Source of the DNA: DATJZH01 sp035499215
GTDB lineage: Bacteria > Actinomycetota > Actinomycetes > Streptosporangiales > Streptosporangiaceae
Direction of reading: 5' to 3'
Length of the DNA: 64,000 nucleotides
Assembly (NCBI GenBank): GCA_035499215.1
Contig: DATJZH010000177.1
Coordinates: forward strand, 1 to 64,000
Below the pieces are notes generated by a model. That model saw nothing but the letters and a program-made list of their open reading frames with translations, did no database searches and was not told the origin of the DNA. Made by a program: the position numbers and the translations under genes. Shown one piece after another: positions 36,859 to 45,106 of this stretch (the first letter of the stretch is position 1; every line of letters begins with the position of its first letter).

Positions 36859-37389
36859 ATGACTACCGCGCAGGAAGGTCCGGGGGGAGTACCGGGCGGT
36901 ACCGGAGCAAGCGGGGCTGCCGGAACAGCCAGCACGACCGGCACTGCGGGCTACCAGCCCGGCGCGCCCGGGGCAGCCGGGTACGAGCAGCCTGTCGACT
37001 ACGCGAGGTCGGGCGCCAGCGTGGTCGTGGGCACGGTCCTGGCCGGCGTTCTGATGATCATCGCCGGCCTGTGGGGCTTCGTCGAAGGACTCACGGCCAT
37101 CGTGAAGAGGCAGTTCTACACCACGGTGCCCAACTACACCTTCCGCCTGAGCATCCACGGGTGGGGCTGGATTCACCTGATCCTGGGGATCGTCGTCCTG
37201 GCTGCCGGCATCTGTGTGCTGGTGGGGATGGTCTGGGCGCGGGTGATCGGCGTCGCGCTGGCGGCGCTGAGCGCCCTGGCCAACTTCCTGTTCATCCCGT
37301 ACTACCCGGTATGGGCGCTCATCGTGATCGCTCTCGACGTATTCATCATCTGGGCGCTGGTGACCGGCCTGCAACGCCAGCCGGGCTGA
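36859..37389 (+). CDS. DUF7144-like membrane protein
   Basis: This 176-residue protein starts with a Gly/Ala/Thr-rich cytoplasmic segment of about 50 residues, followed by four membrane helices (VVVGTVLAGVLMIIAGLWGF; IHLILGIVVLAAGICVLVGM; VIGVALAALSALANFLFIPY; WALIVIALDVFIIWALV). The pattern GxLMIIAGLWGFVEGLTAI and GWGWIHLILGIVVLAAG is typical of small actinobacterial membrane proteins annotated DUF7144; function is unknown. The ATG at 36859 follows GAGAGGGGG. It reads away from the LAL regulator and probably shares its control region. A strong hairpin terminator lies just after it. Confidence 0.8.
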   Translation: MTTAQEGPGGVPGGTGASGAAGTASTTGTAGYQPGAPGAAGYEQPVDYARSGASVVVGTVLAGVLMIIAGLWGFVEGLTAIVKRQFYTTVPNYTFRLSIHGWGWIHLILGIVVLAAGICVLVGMVWARVIGVALAALSALANFLFIPYYPVWALIVIALDVFIIWALVTGLQRQPG

Positions 37390-37400
37390 CCGCATGCTGC

Positions 37401-37438
37401 GGCCGGCCGCGTCCCGCATCAGCGGGACGCGGCCGGCC
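37401..37438. terminator. 17-bp perfect hairpin between convergent genes
   Basis: The arms GGCCGGCCGCGTCCCGC (37401-37417) and GCGGGACGCGGCCGGCC (37422-37438) enclose a four-base ATCA loop. It lies 12 bases after the DUF7144 stop and 56 bases before the cydC stop on the other strand, so it can stop transcription from both sides. No T tract is present, as is common in actinobacteria. Confidence 0.85.
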
Positions 37439-37494
37439 CTGCGCTGCGGCGACACCGCCGCCCCGGCGTGCTCGCCGGGCGACTGGCGTCGCTT

Positions 37495-39360
37495 TCAGCT
37501 GACAGGCCCGGCCCGCGCGGGCCATAGCGATGGCGCCTCGTGCAGTTGCCGGTACGCCCCGTCAGCTGCGATGAGCTGCTCATGCGAGCCGCGCTGGGCG
37601 ACCTTGCCGTCCGCTAGGACGATGATCTCGTCAACCTGCTCGAGTCCCGCCAGCTCGTGGGTGATGAGCAGGGTGGCCCGGCCCGTCGTGAGCGCGAGCA
37701 GATCGGCTGTCAGGGCAGCGCGGGCGCCGGGATCCAGGTGGGCGGTCGGCTCGTCGAGTATCAGCACGGCCGGGTCCGCGAGCAGCGCCCTGGCCAGGGC
37801 GAGCCGCTGCCGTTCGCCGCCGGACATGGCCGCCCCGTGCGCGCCGACTGGGGTGTCCCAGGCCCCGGGCAGGGACTGGATCCAGGGCAGCAGCCGGGCG
37901 CGCAGGGCGGCCGCCACCAGCTCGTCGTCGCCGGCCCCCGGCCGGGCCAGGCGCAGGTTGTCGCGGATGGTGGCATCGAAGATGTGCGGGTCCTGGGGAC
38001 AGCCGCCGATCACCGCGCGGACGTCGTCGGCGGCGTAGCTGGCGAGGTCGGCTCCGTTCAGGGTGACGCTGCCGCCGACGGGGTCGCGGAAGCGCAGCAG
38101 CACGGCGGCCACGGTGGACTTGCCCGCTCCGCTCGGGCCGATCAGCGCGACTCGCCGGCCCGGCGCCAGGTCAAGGTCGAGCCCGTCCAGCGCGAGCGGG
38201 CCATCCTGCTCGTACCGGACCTGGACCCCCCGCAGCCGAACCTGCACCGGCCCGGCGGGACGCGGCCGGGAAGCCGCCGGCTCGCCGACCGGGTCCGGCG
38301 CGTCCAGGATCGCGCCGATGCGGTCGGCCGAGGCGCGTGCCGCACCGAGCTGGAGCGCGGCCGCCGGCATGACGGTGACCGCCTCGAAGGACGCGAGCGC
38401 TGTGAGGGTCAGCACCGCCAGCGGCACCCTGGTGAGTGCGCCGTGGCCCACGGCGGCCACCCCGAGGACGAGCACTCCCCAGACAGTGAGCCCGGTGAGG
38501 CCGGTGATCAGGCCGCTGCCCAGGCCGGTCGCGGCGGCAGAGCGCCTGGCCAGTGCCGTCAGCTCCGCATCCGCCTCGGCGGCGCCGGCCAGGGCTGCGT
38601 GCTGGGCGCCGAACGCGTGCAGCTCGGCCGCGCCGGACAGCAGGTCGGTGACCGTCGCGCCGAGCTCGCCGCGCGCTGGCGCGGTCGCCCTGGCTGCCCG
38701 GCGGGAGGCGGCGACGGCCAGCGGCGGCACCGCGGCCCCGGCTGCCAGCAGCCCGAGAGCCAGCACGCCGCCGGCCGGCGCGAGGATCAGCAGGCCTGCG
38801 GTCACCGCGCCCGCGCCGACCAGCGCGGCCGCCAGCGGCGGCCCGATGCCCCGGATGAACAGGTCCTGGGTGGCGTCCACGTCGCTGATCAGGGCGGCGA
38901 GCAGGTCGCCGGAGCGGAAGGCGGCCAGCCCGGCCGGCGCGAGCCGCTGCAGCCGCCGGTAGACCGCCACCCGGATGTCAGCCAGCACCCGGAACGCGAC
39001 ATCGTGTGAGGTCAGACGCTCGAGGTAGCGGAATGCAGCGCGGCCGACGCTGAACGCGCGGACCGCCACGACCGCCACGGAGATCGCCAGGATGCTGGGG
39101 TGCTCGGAGGCGCGGGCGAGCAGGAACCCCGAGGTGGCCAGCAGGGCCACGCCGCAGCCGGTAGCGGCGGCGCCCGCCAGGACCGACAGCGCGAGCCGGC
39201 CGCGCAGCGGCCGGGCAAGCCACAGCAGCCGAAGCAGGGGCCGGCGACGCCCGGCGTCCGTGCCTGGCGGCGTATCGCTGAGCGCCGACCGAACAGCGCC
39301 GGGCCCGGGCGGCGCGGCACCCAGCCTTTGCGGCGCACCGGCCAGCGACTCGCTGGTCAC
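37495..39360 (-). CDS. cydC: thiol reductant ABC exporter subunit CydC
   Basis: This 621-residue half-transporter has six membrane segments at the N-terminus (LALSVLAGAAATGCGVALLA and so on) and an ATPase domain with Walker A ALIGPSGAGKSTVAAVLL, signature MSGGERQRLALARALL and Walker B VLILDEPTAHLD. CydDC exports cysteine and glutathione and supports assembly of cytochrome bd oxidase. The GTG at 39360 overlaps the cydD stop (GTGA). The cydAB oxidase genes, usually adjacent in actinobacteria, are not in this window. Expression may depend on the palindrome upstream of DUF6458, the first gene of this run. Confidence 0.92.
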   Translation of the reverse strand: MTSESLAGAPQRLGAAPPGPGAVRSALSDTPPGTDAGRRRPLLRLLWLARPLRGRLALSVLAGAAATGCGVALLATSGFLLARASEHPSILAISVAVVAVRAFSVGRAAFRYLERLTSHDVAFRVLADIRVAVYRRLQRLAPAGLAAFRSGDLLAALISDVDATQDLFIRGIGPPLAAALVGAGAVTAGLLILAPAGGVLALGLLAAGAAVPPLAVAASRRAARATAPARGELGATVTDLLSGAAELHAFGAQHAALAGAAEADAELTALARRSAAATGLGSGLITGLTGLTVWGVLVLGVAAVGHGALTRVPLAVLTLTALASFEAVTVMPAAALQLGAARASADRIGAILDAPDPVGEPAASRPRPAGPVQVRLRGVQVRYEQDGPLALDGLDLDLAPGRRVALIGPSGAGKSTVAAVLLRFRDPVGGSVTLNGADLASYAADDVRAVIGGCPQDPHIFDATIRDNLRLARPGAGDDELVAAALRARLLPWIQSLPGAWDTPVGAHGAAMSGGERQRLALARALLADPAVLILDEPTAHLDPGARAALTADLLALTTGRATLLITHELAGLEQVDEIIVLADGKVAQRGSHEQLIAADGAYRQLHEAPSLWPARAGPVS

Positions 39361-41201
39361 GCAATCACCGCCGCCCCGCCCGGGCCGGCCAGATCGGGCA
39401 AGCCCGACGACGCGGCCGGCGCGCACAGCCCGGCCGGCCCGGCGGGCGCCGGCGGCACCAGCTTTCCGCTGTCCAGGCTGATGACGCGGCAGCCGCCGCC
39501 GGACCAGCCCTGGCCGTGACTGACCAGGATGACGGTGCGGTCGGCCAGCACCGTGTCGATGGCTGCGGCGGTCAGGCGGGCGCTGGCCTGATCGAGATGA
39601 GCGGTCGGCTCGTCCAGCAGCAGCAGGGGCGCGTCCCGCAGGAACGCGCGGGCCAGCGCGATCCGCTGTCGCTGGCCCGCGGAGAGCCGCAGGCCGCGCT
39701 CCCCCAGCGGCGTGTCGTAGCCGGCCGGCAGGGCCTCGATGAAGTCAGCGGCCCCGGCCAGCCCGGCGGCCCGGCAGATGGCACCGCGGCTCGCGCCTGC
39801 CCGGCCCAGCGCGATGTTGTCCGCCGCGCTGCCGGTGAACAGGTACGGCTGCTGCGGCACCCAGGCGACCTGCTCGCGCCACCAGTCCACGTCGATTGCC
39901 GCCACGTCGGTGCCGCCGCCGCCAGTCCCGACTGCCCCGGTGCCGCCCACCTCGATGGTCCCGGCTGCTGGCGCGACGAAACGCAGCAGCAGGGCCAGCA
40001 GCGTGCTTTTGCCCGCGCCGCTTGGCCCGGTGAGCACTACCCGCTCCCCCGGCGCGATCGTCAGGCTGACCCCGTCCAGAGCCGGGCGAGCCCGGCCGGG
40101 ATAGGACACGGTGACCCCGTTTAGCCTGATCTGCCGGCTCCGCAGGTCCGCGCTCGCCCTGCGCCGGGACGGCGGTGGCCTGGCCTGCGGCTCGTCCGGG
40201 ACCGGGGCGTCCAGGATCTCGAAGACGCGCCCGGCCGCGGCGGCACCTTCCATGCTCGCGTGGAACTGGGCGCCTACCGCCCGCAGCGGCAGGTAGGCCT
40301 CCGGGGTCAGCAGCAGCACGAGGAGCGCCGTCTCATACCCCAGATGCCCGTACAGCAGCCGCAGCCCGACCTCGACCGCGACCAGCGCGGTGGCGATCGC
40401 GGCGGCCAGCTCCAGCACCAGCGCGGACAGGAACGCGACCCGCAGCGTGGACATCGTCGCTGTCCGGTAGTCATCGGTGACCTTCGCGATCACGTCTTCC
40501 TGCGCTCTGGCACGGCCGAACACCTTGAGCGTGGGCAGTCCCTCCACCACATCGAGGAAATGCCCGCCCAGGGTCGCCAGCAGCCTCCATTGCCGCCGGG
40601 TCTGCGCCTTCGTGTGCCAGCCCACCAGCACAGCGAACACCGGGATCAGCGGCAGCGTCACGGCGATGACCAGCGCGGAGGTCAGGTCTGCGGCCGCCAC
40701 CCGGGTCAGCACCGCCACGGGCACCAGGACCGCGAGCACCAGCTGCGGCAGGTAGCGGGCGAAGTAGGAATCCAGCCCGTCCAGGCCCCTGGTGCTCAGC
40801 GTGGCGATCTCGCCCGCCCGCTGCCCGCCCAGCCACACCGGGCCCAGGCTCAGCGAGCGAGCCGTGAGCGCACGCCGCAGCTGCGATTTGACCGTCGCGG
40901 CCCCGCGCAGCGCCGCCACCTCCCCGCTATAGCTCACTGCCGCCCGCACCGCCACCACCACGAGCAGCGCCGCCAGGGTGCCCGACAGCGCGGCCTCGCC
41001 GTCGCCGCGCGCGGCGACGGCGAGCGCGCGGGCGAGCAGGCCCGCCTGGGCGAGGATCGCCGCGGTCGCGACGAGTCCGAGCACGACCGTAACGATCAGA
41101 TGGCCGCGAGCGGCCCGGGCATGACGCAGCAGCCGCGGGTCAACCGGGCCGCGGCCGGCTGCACCGGGCCGCGCGCCGCGCTGACCTGCTGCCGGAGTCA
41201 A
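39357..41201 (-). CDS. cydD: thiol reductant ABC exporter subunit CydD
   Basis: This 614-residue partner of CydC has N-terminal membrane segments (LIVTVVLGLVATAAILAQAG) and an ATPase domain with Walker A VVLTGPSGAGKSTLLALLL, signature LSAGQRQRIALARAFL and Walker B LLLLDEPTAHLD. Together with CydC it forms one exporter. The TTG at 41201 overlaps the stop of the DUF6458 gene (TTGA) and has no Shine-Dalgarno site of its own, so translation is probably coupled to the small membrane protein ahead of it. Confidence 0.92.
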   Translation of the reverse strand: MTPAAGQRGARPGAAGRGPVDPRLLRHARAARGHLIVTVVLGLVATAAILAQAGLLARALAVAARGDGEAALSGTLAALLVVVAVRAAVSYSGEVAALRGAATVKSQLRRALTARSLSLGPVWLGGQRAGEIATLSTRGLDGLDSYFARYLPQLVLAVLVPVAVLTRVAAADLTSALVIAVTLPLIPVFAVLVGWHTKAQTRRQWRLLATLGGHFLDVVEGLPTLKVFGRARAQEDVIAKVTDDYRTATMSTLRVAFLSALVLELAAAIATALVAVEVGLRLLYGHLGYETALLVLLLTPEAYLPLRAVGAQFHASMEGAAAAGRVFEILDAPVPDEPQARPPPSRRRASADLRSRQIRLNGVTVSYPGRARPALDGVSLTIAPGERVVLTGPSGAGKSTLLALLLRFVAPAAGTIEVGGTGAVGTGGGGTDVAAIDVDWWREQVAWVPQQPYLFTGSAADNIALGRAGASRGAICRAAGLAGAADFIEALPAGYDTPLGERGLRLSAGQRQRIALARAFLRDAPLLLLDEPTAHLDQASARLTAAAIDTVLADRTVILVSHGQGWSGGGCRVISLDSGKLVPPAPAGPAGLCAPAASSGLPDLAGPGGAAVIA

Positions 41202-41422
41202 CGCGGCGGCTCGACGTAACGGCGCTGCTGGTACACCTCGGCGGACGCGCGAGCCCGCCGGCGCATGATCATCAGCGCCAGCGACGCGACCAGCCCGGCC
41301 GCGCCGCCGATCATCAGGATTACCCCGATAGCCTGGAGATTGACATACTTCGGCTGCCAGGTGACCGCAAATCGGAGAATTGCGCCAATGATGATCAGCG
41401 CGGTGCTTCCGCCGATGCTCAT
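41198..41422 (-). CDS. DUF6458 small membrane protein (copy 1)
   Basis: This 74-residue protein has two membrane helices (STALIIIGAILRFAVTW and AIGVILMIGGAAGLVASLALMI) and a conserved tail ending QRRYVEPPR. It matches the DUF6458 family, of unknown function. A close paralogue lies at 58383-58607. It overlaps cydD by four bases, so the three genes form an operon. The island palindrome in its perfect form (41458-41474) lies 35 bases upstream of the ATG at 41422. Confidence 0.88.
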   Translation of the reverse strand: MSIGGSTALIIIGAILRFAVTWQPKYVNLQAIGVILMIGGAAGLVASLALMIMRRRARASAEVYQQRRYVEPPR

Positions 41423-41457
41423 GCTGCCGAGCTTGCAGCGAGCCAGCCGCGATTTAT

Positions 41458-41474
41458 TCACCCCGGCCGGGTGA
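41458..41474. promoter_or_regulatory. island palindrome, copy C (perfect)
   Basis: TCACCC-CGGCC-GGGTGA, extended by a matching T/A on each side to seven-base arms. It sits between the divergent DUF6458-cydDC operon (35 bases from the start codon) and the membrane protein gene at 41585 (110 bases). It is the best copy of the motif and the best probe for its binding protein. Confidence 0.7.
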
Positions 41475-41584
41475 AGTGCATTCGCGCCAGCGTGCGAGAA
41501 CGTAAGCAGATCTCAAACTCGGAGAACTGGTGCTGGCCATCGTGACAGCAGCCGGTCACGGCGCGAATCCGCAGGAGGTAACCG

Positions 41585-42988
41585 TTGTCTGACGCCGGAG
41601 GCGAGGCGGCGCCGGCAGCCGAAGGCCCAGACCGCACAGGGCCGGCCGCCGAAGGCCCAGACCGCACAGCAGACGAGCGAGCCGAACTCGAGCGCCAGCA
41701 AGCTGAACTCGACCGGCTCCGGGCTGAGGTGAACGAGCTGCGCACCGGGAAGGCCAAGCCAGCGCGGCGGCGCCTTGGCTGGCGAGCCCCGCTCGCGACG
41801 ATACTCATCGTGATCGGCTGCCTGCTCGCACCGGTCTCGGTGCTGGCGGTCTGGACCGCCAACCAGGTCTCGGATACCAGCCGCTACGTGGCCAACGTGG
41901 AGCCCCTGGTCCACAATCCCTCAGTTCAGAATGCCCTCACCGACAAGATCTCCAACGAGATCACCACCCGCCTCAATGTGACCTCGTACGCCGATCAGGC
42001 AGCGGGCCTGATTTCGAGCCACGGACTGCCGCGGGTCGGCGCGCTGCTCAAGACATTCGCGCCGTCGATCAGCGGCGCGGTCGCCGGGTTCATTCACAGC
42101 GAGGTCCACAAGATCGTCACCAGCCCCCGGTTCGCCCAGGCCTGGGTCAAGGCCAACACTGTGGTCCACCAGGAGCTGGTGAAGGCGCTCTCCGGCCAGG
42201 GCGGCGGCTCGATCAGCATCAGCAACGGCCAGGTCGTCCTCGGCCTCGGTCCGTTCATCAACCTCGTCAAGCAGGACCTGGTGAAGCGCGGCTTCACCCT
42301 GGTCAGCAAGATCCCGTACGTCAACCCGACGCTGACGCTGTTCTCGGCCAAGTACCTGGTGAAGGCACAGACTGCCTACCGGCTGATCAACGCCCTCAAG
42401 ATAGTGCTGCCGATCCTGACGCTGCTGCTGCTGGCCCTCGGCGTATACGTCGCCCGCGGCCACCGGCGCGCGCTGATCGGCGCCGGCCTCGGGCTGGCCG
42501 CGTCGATGCTGGTGCTCGGCGCCGGGCTGCTGATCTTCCGCGGCATCTACCTGAACAGCGTGCCGAACAGCAAGCTGCCCGCCGACGCCGCTGCCGCCTT
42601 GTTCGATACGCTCGTCCGGTTCATCAAGGAGGGGCTGCGGACGATCCTGGTGGCAGGCCTGGTCATCGCCGCGGGCGCGTTCCTGACCGGGCCTTCTGCT
42701 ACCGCGGTCCGGATCCGGGGGGCTTTCGCGCAGGGATTTGGCTGGGTCCGGCAGGGCGGTGCACGCCACGGCGTGAGCACCGGCCCGGTGGGCACCTGGA
42801 CCTACGCGCACCGGAAGGGGCTGCGCGTGTCCGCGGTGGCCCTGGCCGCGCTGATCTTCGTGTTCTGGGGCCGGCCCACCGCTGCCGTCGTCATCGTGAT
42901 CGTCGTCCTCCTGCTGGTGGTTCTCGGGCTGATCGAGCTGATCGGCGCACCACCGCCCGCTCAGCCGGAGACTGCCGGACACCCGTGA
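41585..42988 (+). CDS. conserved integral membrane protein of unknown function
   Basis: This 467-residue protein has a charged coiled-coil start (AELERQQAELDRLRAEVNELR), then a first helix LATILIVIGCLLAPVSVLAV. A large probably extracytoplasmic domain follows (about 90-255; begins TSRYVANVEPLVHNPSVQNALTD). After it come four more helices and two near the C-terminus (VSAVALAALIFVFWG; VVIVIVVLLLVVLGLIELIG). Proteins of this layout are common in actinobacteria but have no assigned role. The TTG at 41585 is fixed by an ideal AGGAGGT five bases upstream. A repeated EGPDRTGPAAEGPDRT segment opens the protein. It is divergent from DUF6458 across palindrome C. Confidence 0.75.
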   Translation: MSDAGGEAAPAAEGPDRTGPAAEGPDRTADERAELERQQAELDRLRAEVNELRTGKAKPARRRLGWRAPLATILIVIGCLLAPVSVLAVWTANQVSDTSRYVANVEPLVHNPSVQNALTDKISNEITTRLNVTSYADQAAGLISSHGLPRVGALLKTFAPSISGAVAGFIHSEVHKIVTSPRFAQAWVKANTVVHQELVKALSGQGGGSISISNGQVVLGLGPFINLVKQDLVKRGFTLVSKIPYVNPTLTLFSAKYLVKAQTAYRLINALKIVLPILTLLLLALGVYVARGHRRALIGAGLGLAASMLVLGAGLLIFRGIYLNSVPNSKLPADAAAALFDTLVRFIKEGLRTILVAGLVIAAGAFLTGPSATAVRIRGAFAQGFGWVRQGGARHGVSTGPVGTWTYAHRKGLRVSAVALAALIFVFWGRPTAAVVIVIVVLLLVVLGLIELIGAPPPAQPETAGHP

Positions 42989-43062
42989 TGCCCGCCGTAC
43001 CTGCGCCGTACCTGCACGGCCGGAGTCTTCGCTGAGTTTCGGCCGCGGGTAGAGTCGGCCCG

Positions 43063-43725
43063 GTGATCCTGCAAGCCGCAGGCCTGGCCCTGCTCGCGGC
43101 GCTGTCCCCCACGGCACTGCTGGTGGCCGCCGTCTACCTCGGCTCGGCCCGGCCAAGGCTTACCGGCACGCTCTACCTGGCCGGCGCGATCCTGATGAGC
43201 CTGGTGATGGGCCTGGTGGTGCTGGCGATCCTGCGCAACACCGGCCTGAGCCATCACAGTCAGCGCGAGCCTCGCTATGGCCTGCGGCTCGGCCTCGGGG
43301 TAGTGATACTCGCGGCAGGCATCGTGCTGGCGAAGCGCAAGCCGAAGGCGCCCGATCCCGGCAAAGCCAAGCCGGGGCTCGTGTCGAGAATGATCGCCAA
43401 TCCCGCGCCGGCCAGCGCGTTCGCCGTCGGCCTGCTGTTGTTCGCGCCCGGTATCACGTTCATCGCCGCGCTTCAGGTGATCGCCACGGCGCAAGCCAGC
43501 CTCAAGCTCACCGCCGTTGCCATCATCGTCGTGGTCGTGATCAATGTCGCTCTCGTCTGGCTGCCCCTGGTGCTGCACCTGGCTGCGCCCGGCTTAACGG
43601 CACGCAAGCTGACGGCTTTCAACAGCTGGCTGCGGGCGAACGGGAACAAGATACTGATCGCCGTGCTGATCGCGGCCGGCGCGATCATGATCGGCAACGG
43701 CACCTACGGCCTGGTAGCCGGCTGA
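43063..43725 (+). CDS. GAP-family membrane protein (copy 1)
   Basis: This 220-residue protein has six membrane segments, beginning LALLAALSPTALLVAAVYL with the proline pattern of the GAP (Sap/peptidoglycolipid-addressing) family. In mycobacteria, members help move glycolipids or sulfolipids to the cell surface. Residues APGITFIAALQVIA are typical of the second half. The GTG start at 43063 is 74 bases after the preceding membrane protein gene. A distant second member lies at 52748-53392. The cargo is unknown. Confidence 0.8.
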   Translation: MILQAAGLALLAALSPTALLVAAVYLGSARPRLTGTLYLAGAILMSLVMGLVVLAILRNTGLSHHSQREPRYGLRLGLGVVILAAGIVLAKRKPKAPDPGKAKPGLVSRMIANPAPASAFAVGLLLFAPGITFIAALQVIATAQASLKLTAVAIIVVVVINVALVWLPLVLHLAAPGLTARKLTAFNSWLRANGNKILIAVLIAAGAIMIGNGTYGLVAG

Positions 43726-43778
43726 ACTGGCCGGCCCCAGGCCGAGCGCCCGCCATACACTCCCGGCTGAGGACCGCC

Positions 43779-43795
43779 TCACCCGCAGCGGATGA
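43779..43795. promoter_or_regulatory. island palindrome, copy D
   Basis: TCACCC-GCAGC-GGATGA, five-base spacer, one mismatch. Its right flank (GGATGATT followed by ATCGC) resembles that of copy B. It lies 54 bases after the GAP gene and about 390 bases before the next gene. Confidence 0.6.
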
Positions 43796-44074
43796 TTATC
43801 GCAAACCCGGCGTGCCCATACTGGAAGCCGTGGACCCACTGAGCCGGCTCCGGGCAGCCGGCAAACGTATCGCCGGTCCGCAGCGGGCCTTGCCCAGCGC
43901 GTCGCAGAGCGCGTCATCGACCTCGTCGTCGGAGGTCCCGGATGTCGACGCGCCAGCGCTGCGGCTTGACCTGACCAGCGGCGGGGGACCCCGCCGCTGA
44001 CCCGGGCCGCCGACGCGGCCCCAGACCCTGCTGCCCACCCGGGCCCAGACCCTGCTGCCGAGCTGGCCGCGCGA

Positions 44075-44091
44075 CCATCCGCTACGGGTGA
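44075..44091. promoter_or_regulatory. island palindrome, copy E (reverse orientation)
   Basis: CCATCC-GCTAC-GGGTGA; read on the minus strand it is TCACCC-GTAGC-GGATGG. The spacer is five bases. It lies 92 bases upstream of the gene at 44183. Confidence 0.55.
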
Positions 44092-44182
44092 CGCGCCGCG
44101 CCCGCGCGAGCGCCACAATGGACTTCGGTGGCTCTGCGGGCCACCCTGTCAGCACGCTCATCAGCACCTAAGGAGTCCGATT

Positions 44183-44542
44183 ATGACTACGCCCGCCAAG
44201 GCCGATGTCGATGCCGCAACCCGGGAGGCTCTGGCCGGCCTGGCCGTCGGCGACCTGGGAGTTCTGCAGGAAGCTCTGGCGCTCCGCGAAAGCGAGCAAG
44301 CCAGCAGCGGCCTGGATGCCCGCACGTTCTCGCTGGTCAAGATCGCTGCTCTCATCGCGCTCGACGCCCCGCCGGCCTCCTATCTGTGGCAGGTGGCCAA
44401 CGCGCTGGATGCCGGCGTCACGCCGCAGGACCTGATCGGCGTGCTGCGCGCGGTGCTTCCTCAGGTGGGCGGTCCCAGAGCGATAGCGGCAGCACCCGAG
44501 CTGATGGTCGCGCTGGGGCTTGAACTGCCCGACGAGCAGTAG
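44183..44542 (+). CDS. carboxymuconolactone decarboxylase-like protein without CxxC
   Basis: This 119-residue helical protein has the carboxymuconolactone decarboxylase/AhpD core layout (LDARTFSLVKIAALIALDAP, then ASYLWQVANALDAGVTPQDLIGVLRAVLPQVGG). Redox-active members have CxxC and a following His in this helix; here the equivalent segment is DAPPASYLWQ and has neither. It is therefore unlikely to be a peroxidase and may be a structural or non-redox member. The ATG at 44183 follows AAGGAG. A SHOCT gene follows 41 bases later, probably in the same transcript. Palindromes D and E lie upstream. Confidence 0.7.
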   Translation: MTTPAKADVDAATREALAGLAVGDLGVLQEALALRESEQASSGLDARTFSLVKIAALIALDAPPASYLWQVANALDAGVTPQDLIGVLRAVLPQVGGPRAIAAAPELMVALGLELPDEQ

Positions 44543-44583
44543 ACGAATCCGCGGAACCGAAGGGTCGATCACAGGAGGCAAGC

Positions 44584-44880
44584 ATGTTCATGCGGCGACG
44601 CCCGCTGATGCGCGCGGCGGTAGTGGGCGGCAGCGCCTACGCCGTTGGCCACCACATGGCCAATAAATCGGCAGCACAGGCTCAGCAAGAGGACGAGCAG
44701 AACGAGCGGATAGACAATCTCGAGCAGCAGGCCCCCCAGCAGCAGGCCCCCCAGCAGCCTGCCGCCCCGGCAGCCGGGCCGTCGTTGCTCGATCAGCTGA
44801 ACCAGCTCGACACCCTGCATCAGCAGGGCGCCCTGACAGATAACGAATTCACCGCGGCCAAGGCCAAGCTGCTCGGCTAG
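44584..44880 (+). CDS. SHOCT-domain small protein
   Basis: This 98-residue protein has an Arg-rich start (MFMRRRPLMRAAVVGGSAY), a Gln-rich linker with repeated APQQ, and a C-terminal SHOCT domain (LLDQLNQLDTLHQQGALTDN, EFTAAKAKLLG). SHOCT domains are short oligomerisation modules, often on membrane-associated stress proteins. The ATG at 44584 follows AGGAGG at five-base spacing. In many actinobacteria such proteins neighbour DUF6325 genes; here DUF6325 is about 5.4 kb away in the same island. Confidence 0.85.
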   Translation: MFMRRRPLMRAAVVGGSAYAVGHHMANKSAAQAQQEDEQNERIDNLEQQAPQQQAPQQPAAPAAGPSLLDQLNQLDTLHQQGALTDNEFTAAKAKLLG

Positions 44881-45106
44881 CTGCAGCGAGGCTGCTCGGT
44901 TCAGCAGCGGCTCAGAGCGGAGCAGCTCAGCTGACGCCATTGCCGCAGCAGCGGCGCATCCGGAGTCCCGCGGCGAGCGGTACTGCGGATGCCGCGCCTT
45001 GGCGGAGCCCAGCCGTCAGCAAACTGGCCGCACCCATCGGGCTGGGTCGAACAAGGCAATCGTGAGAACTGGCATCCGCTTTCCTCGTGGACGAAGGAGT
45101 CAAGGG

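Larger units (their letters stand above)
43726..44182. other. 457-base gap with two island palindromes
   Basis: I see no convincing gene. A 62-residue frame (43812-44000) lacks a ribosome site. The gap contains palindromes D and E, a repeat of GCCCCAGACCCTGCTGCC-like sequence (about 44015-44060) and a GGTGGC/GCCACC inverted repeat at about 44127-44145. The length and two operator-like sites suggest a long leader for the 44183 gene. Confidence 0.5.

Noticed and set aside
43812..44000. 62-codon plus-strand frame after palindrome D
   Set aside because: No ribosome-binding site, Ser-rich low-complexity product, no neighbour logic.
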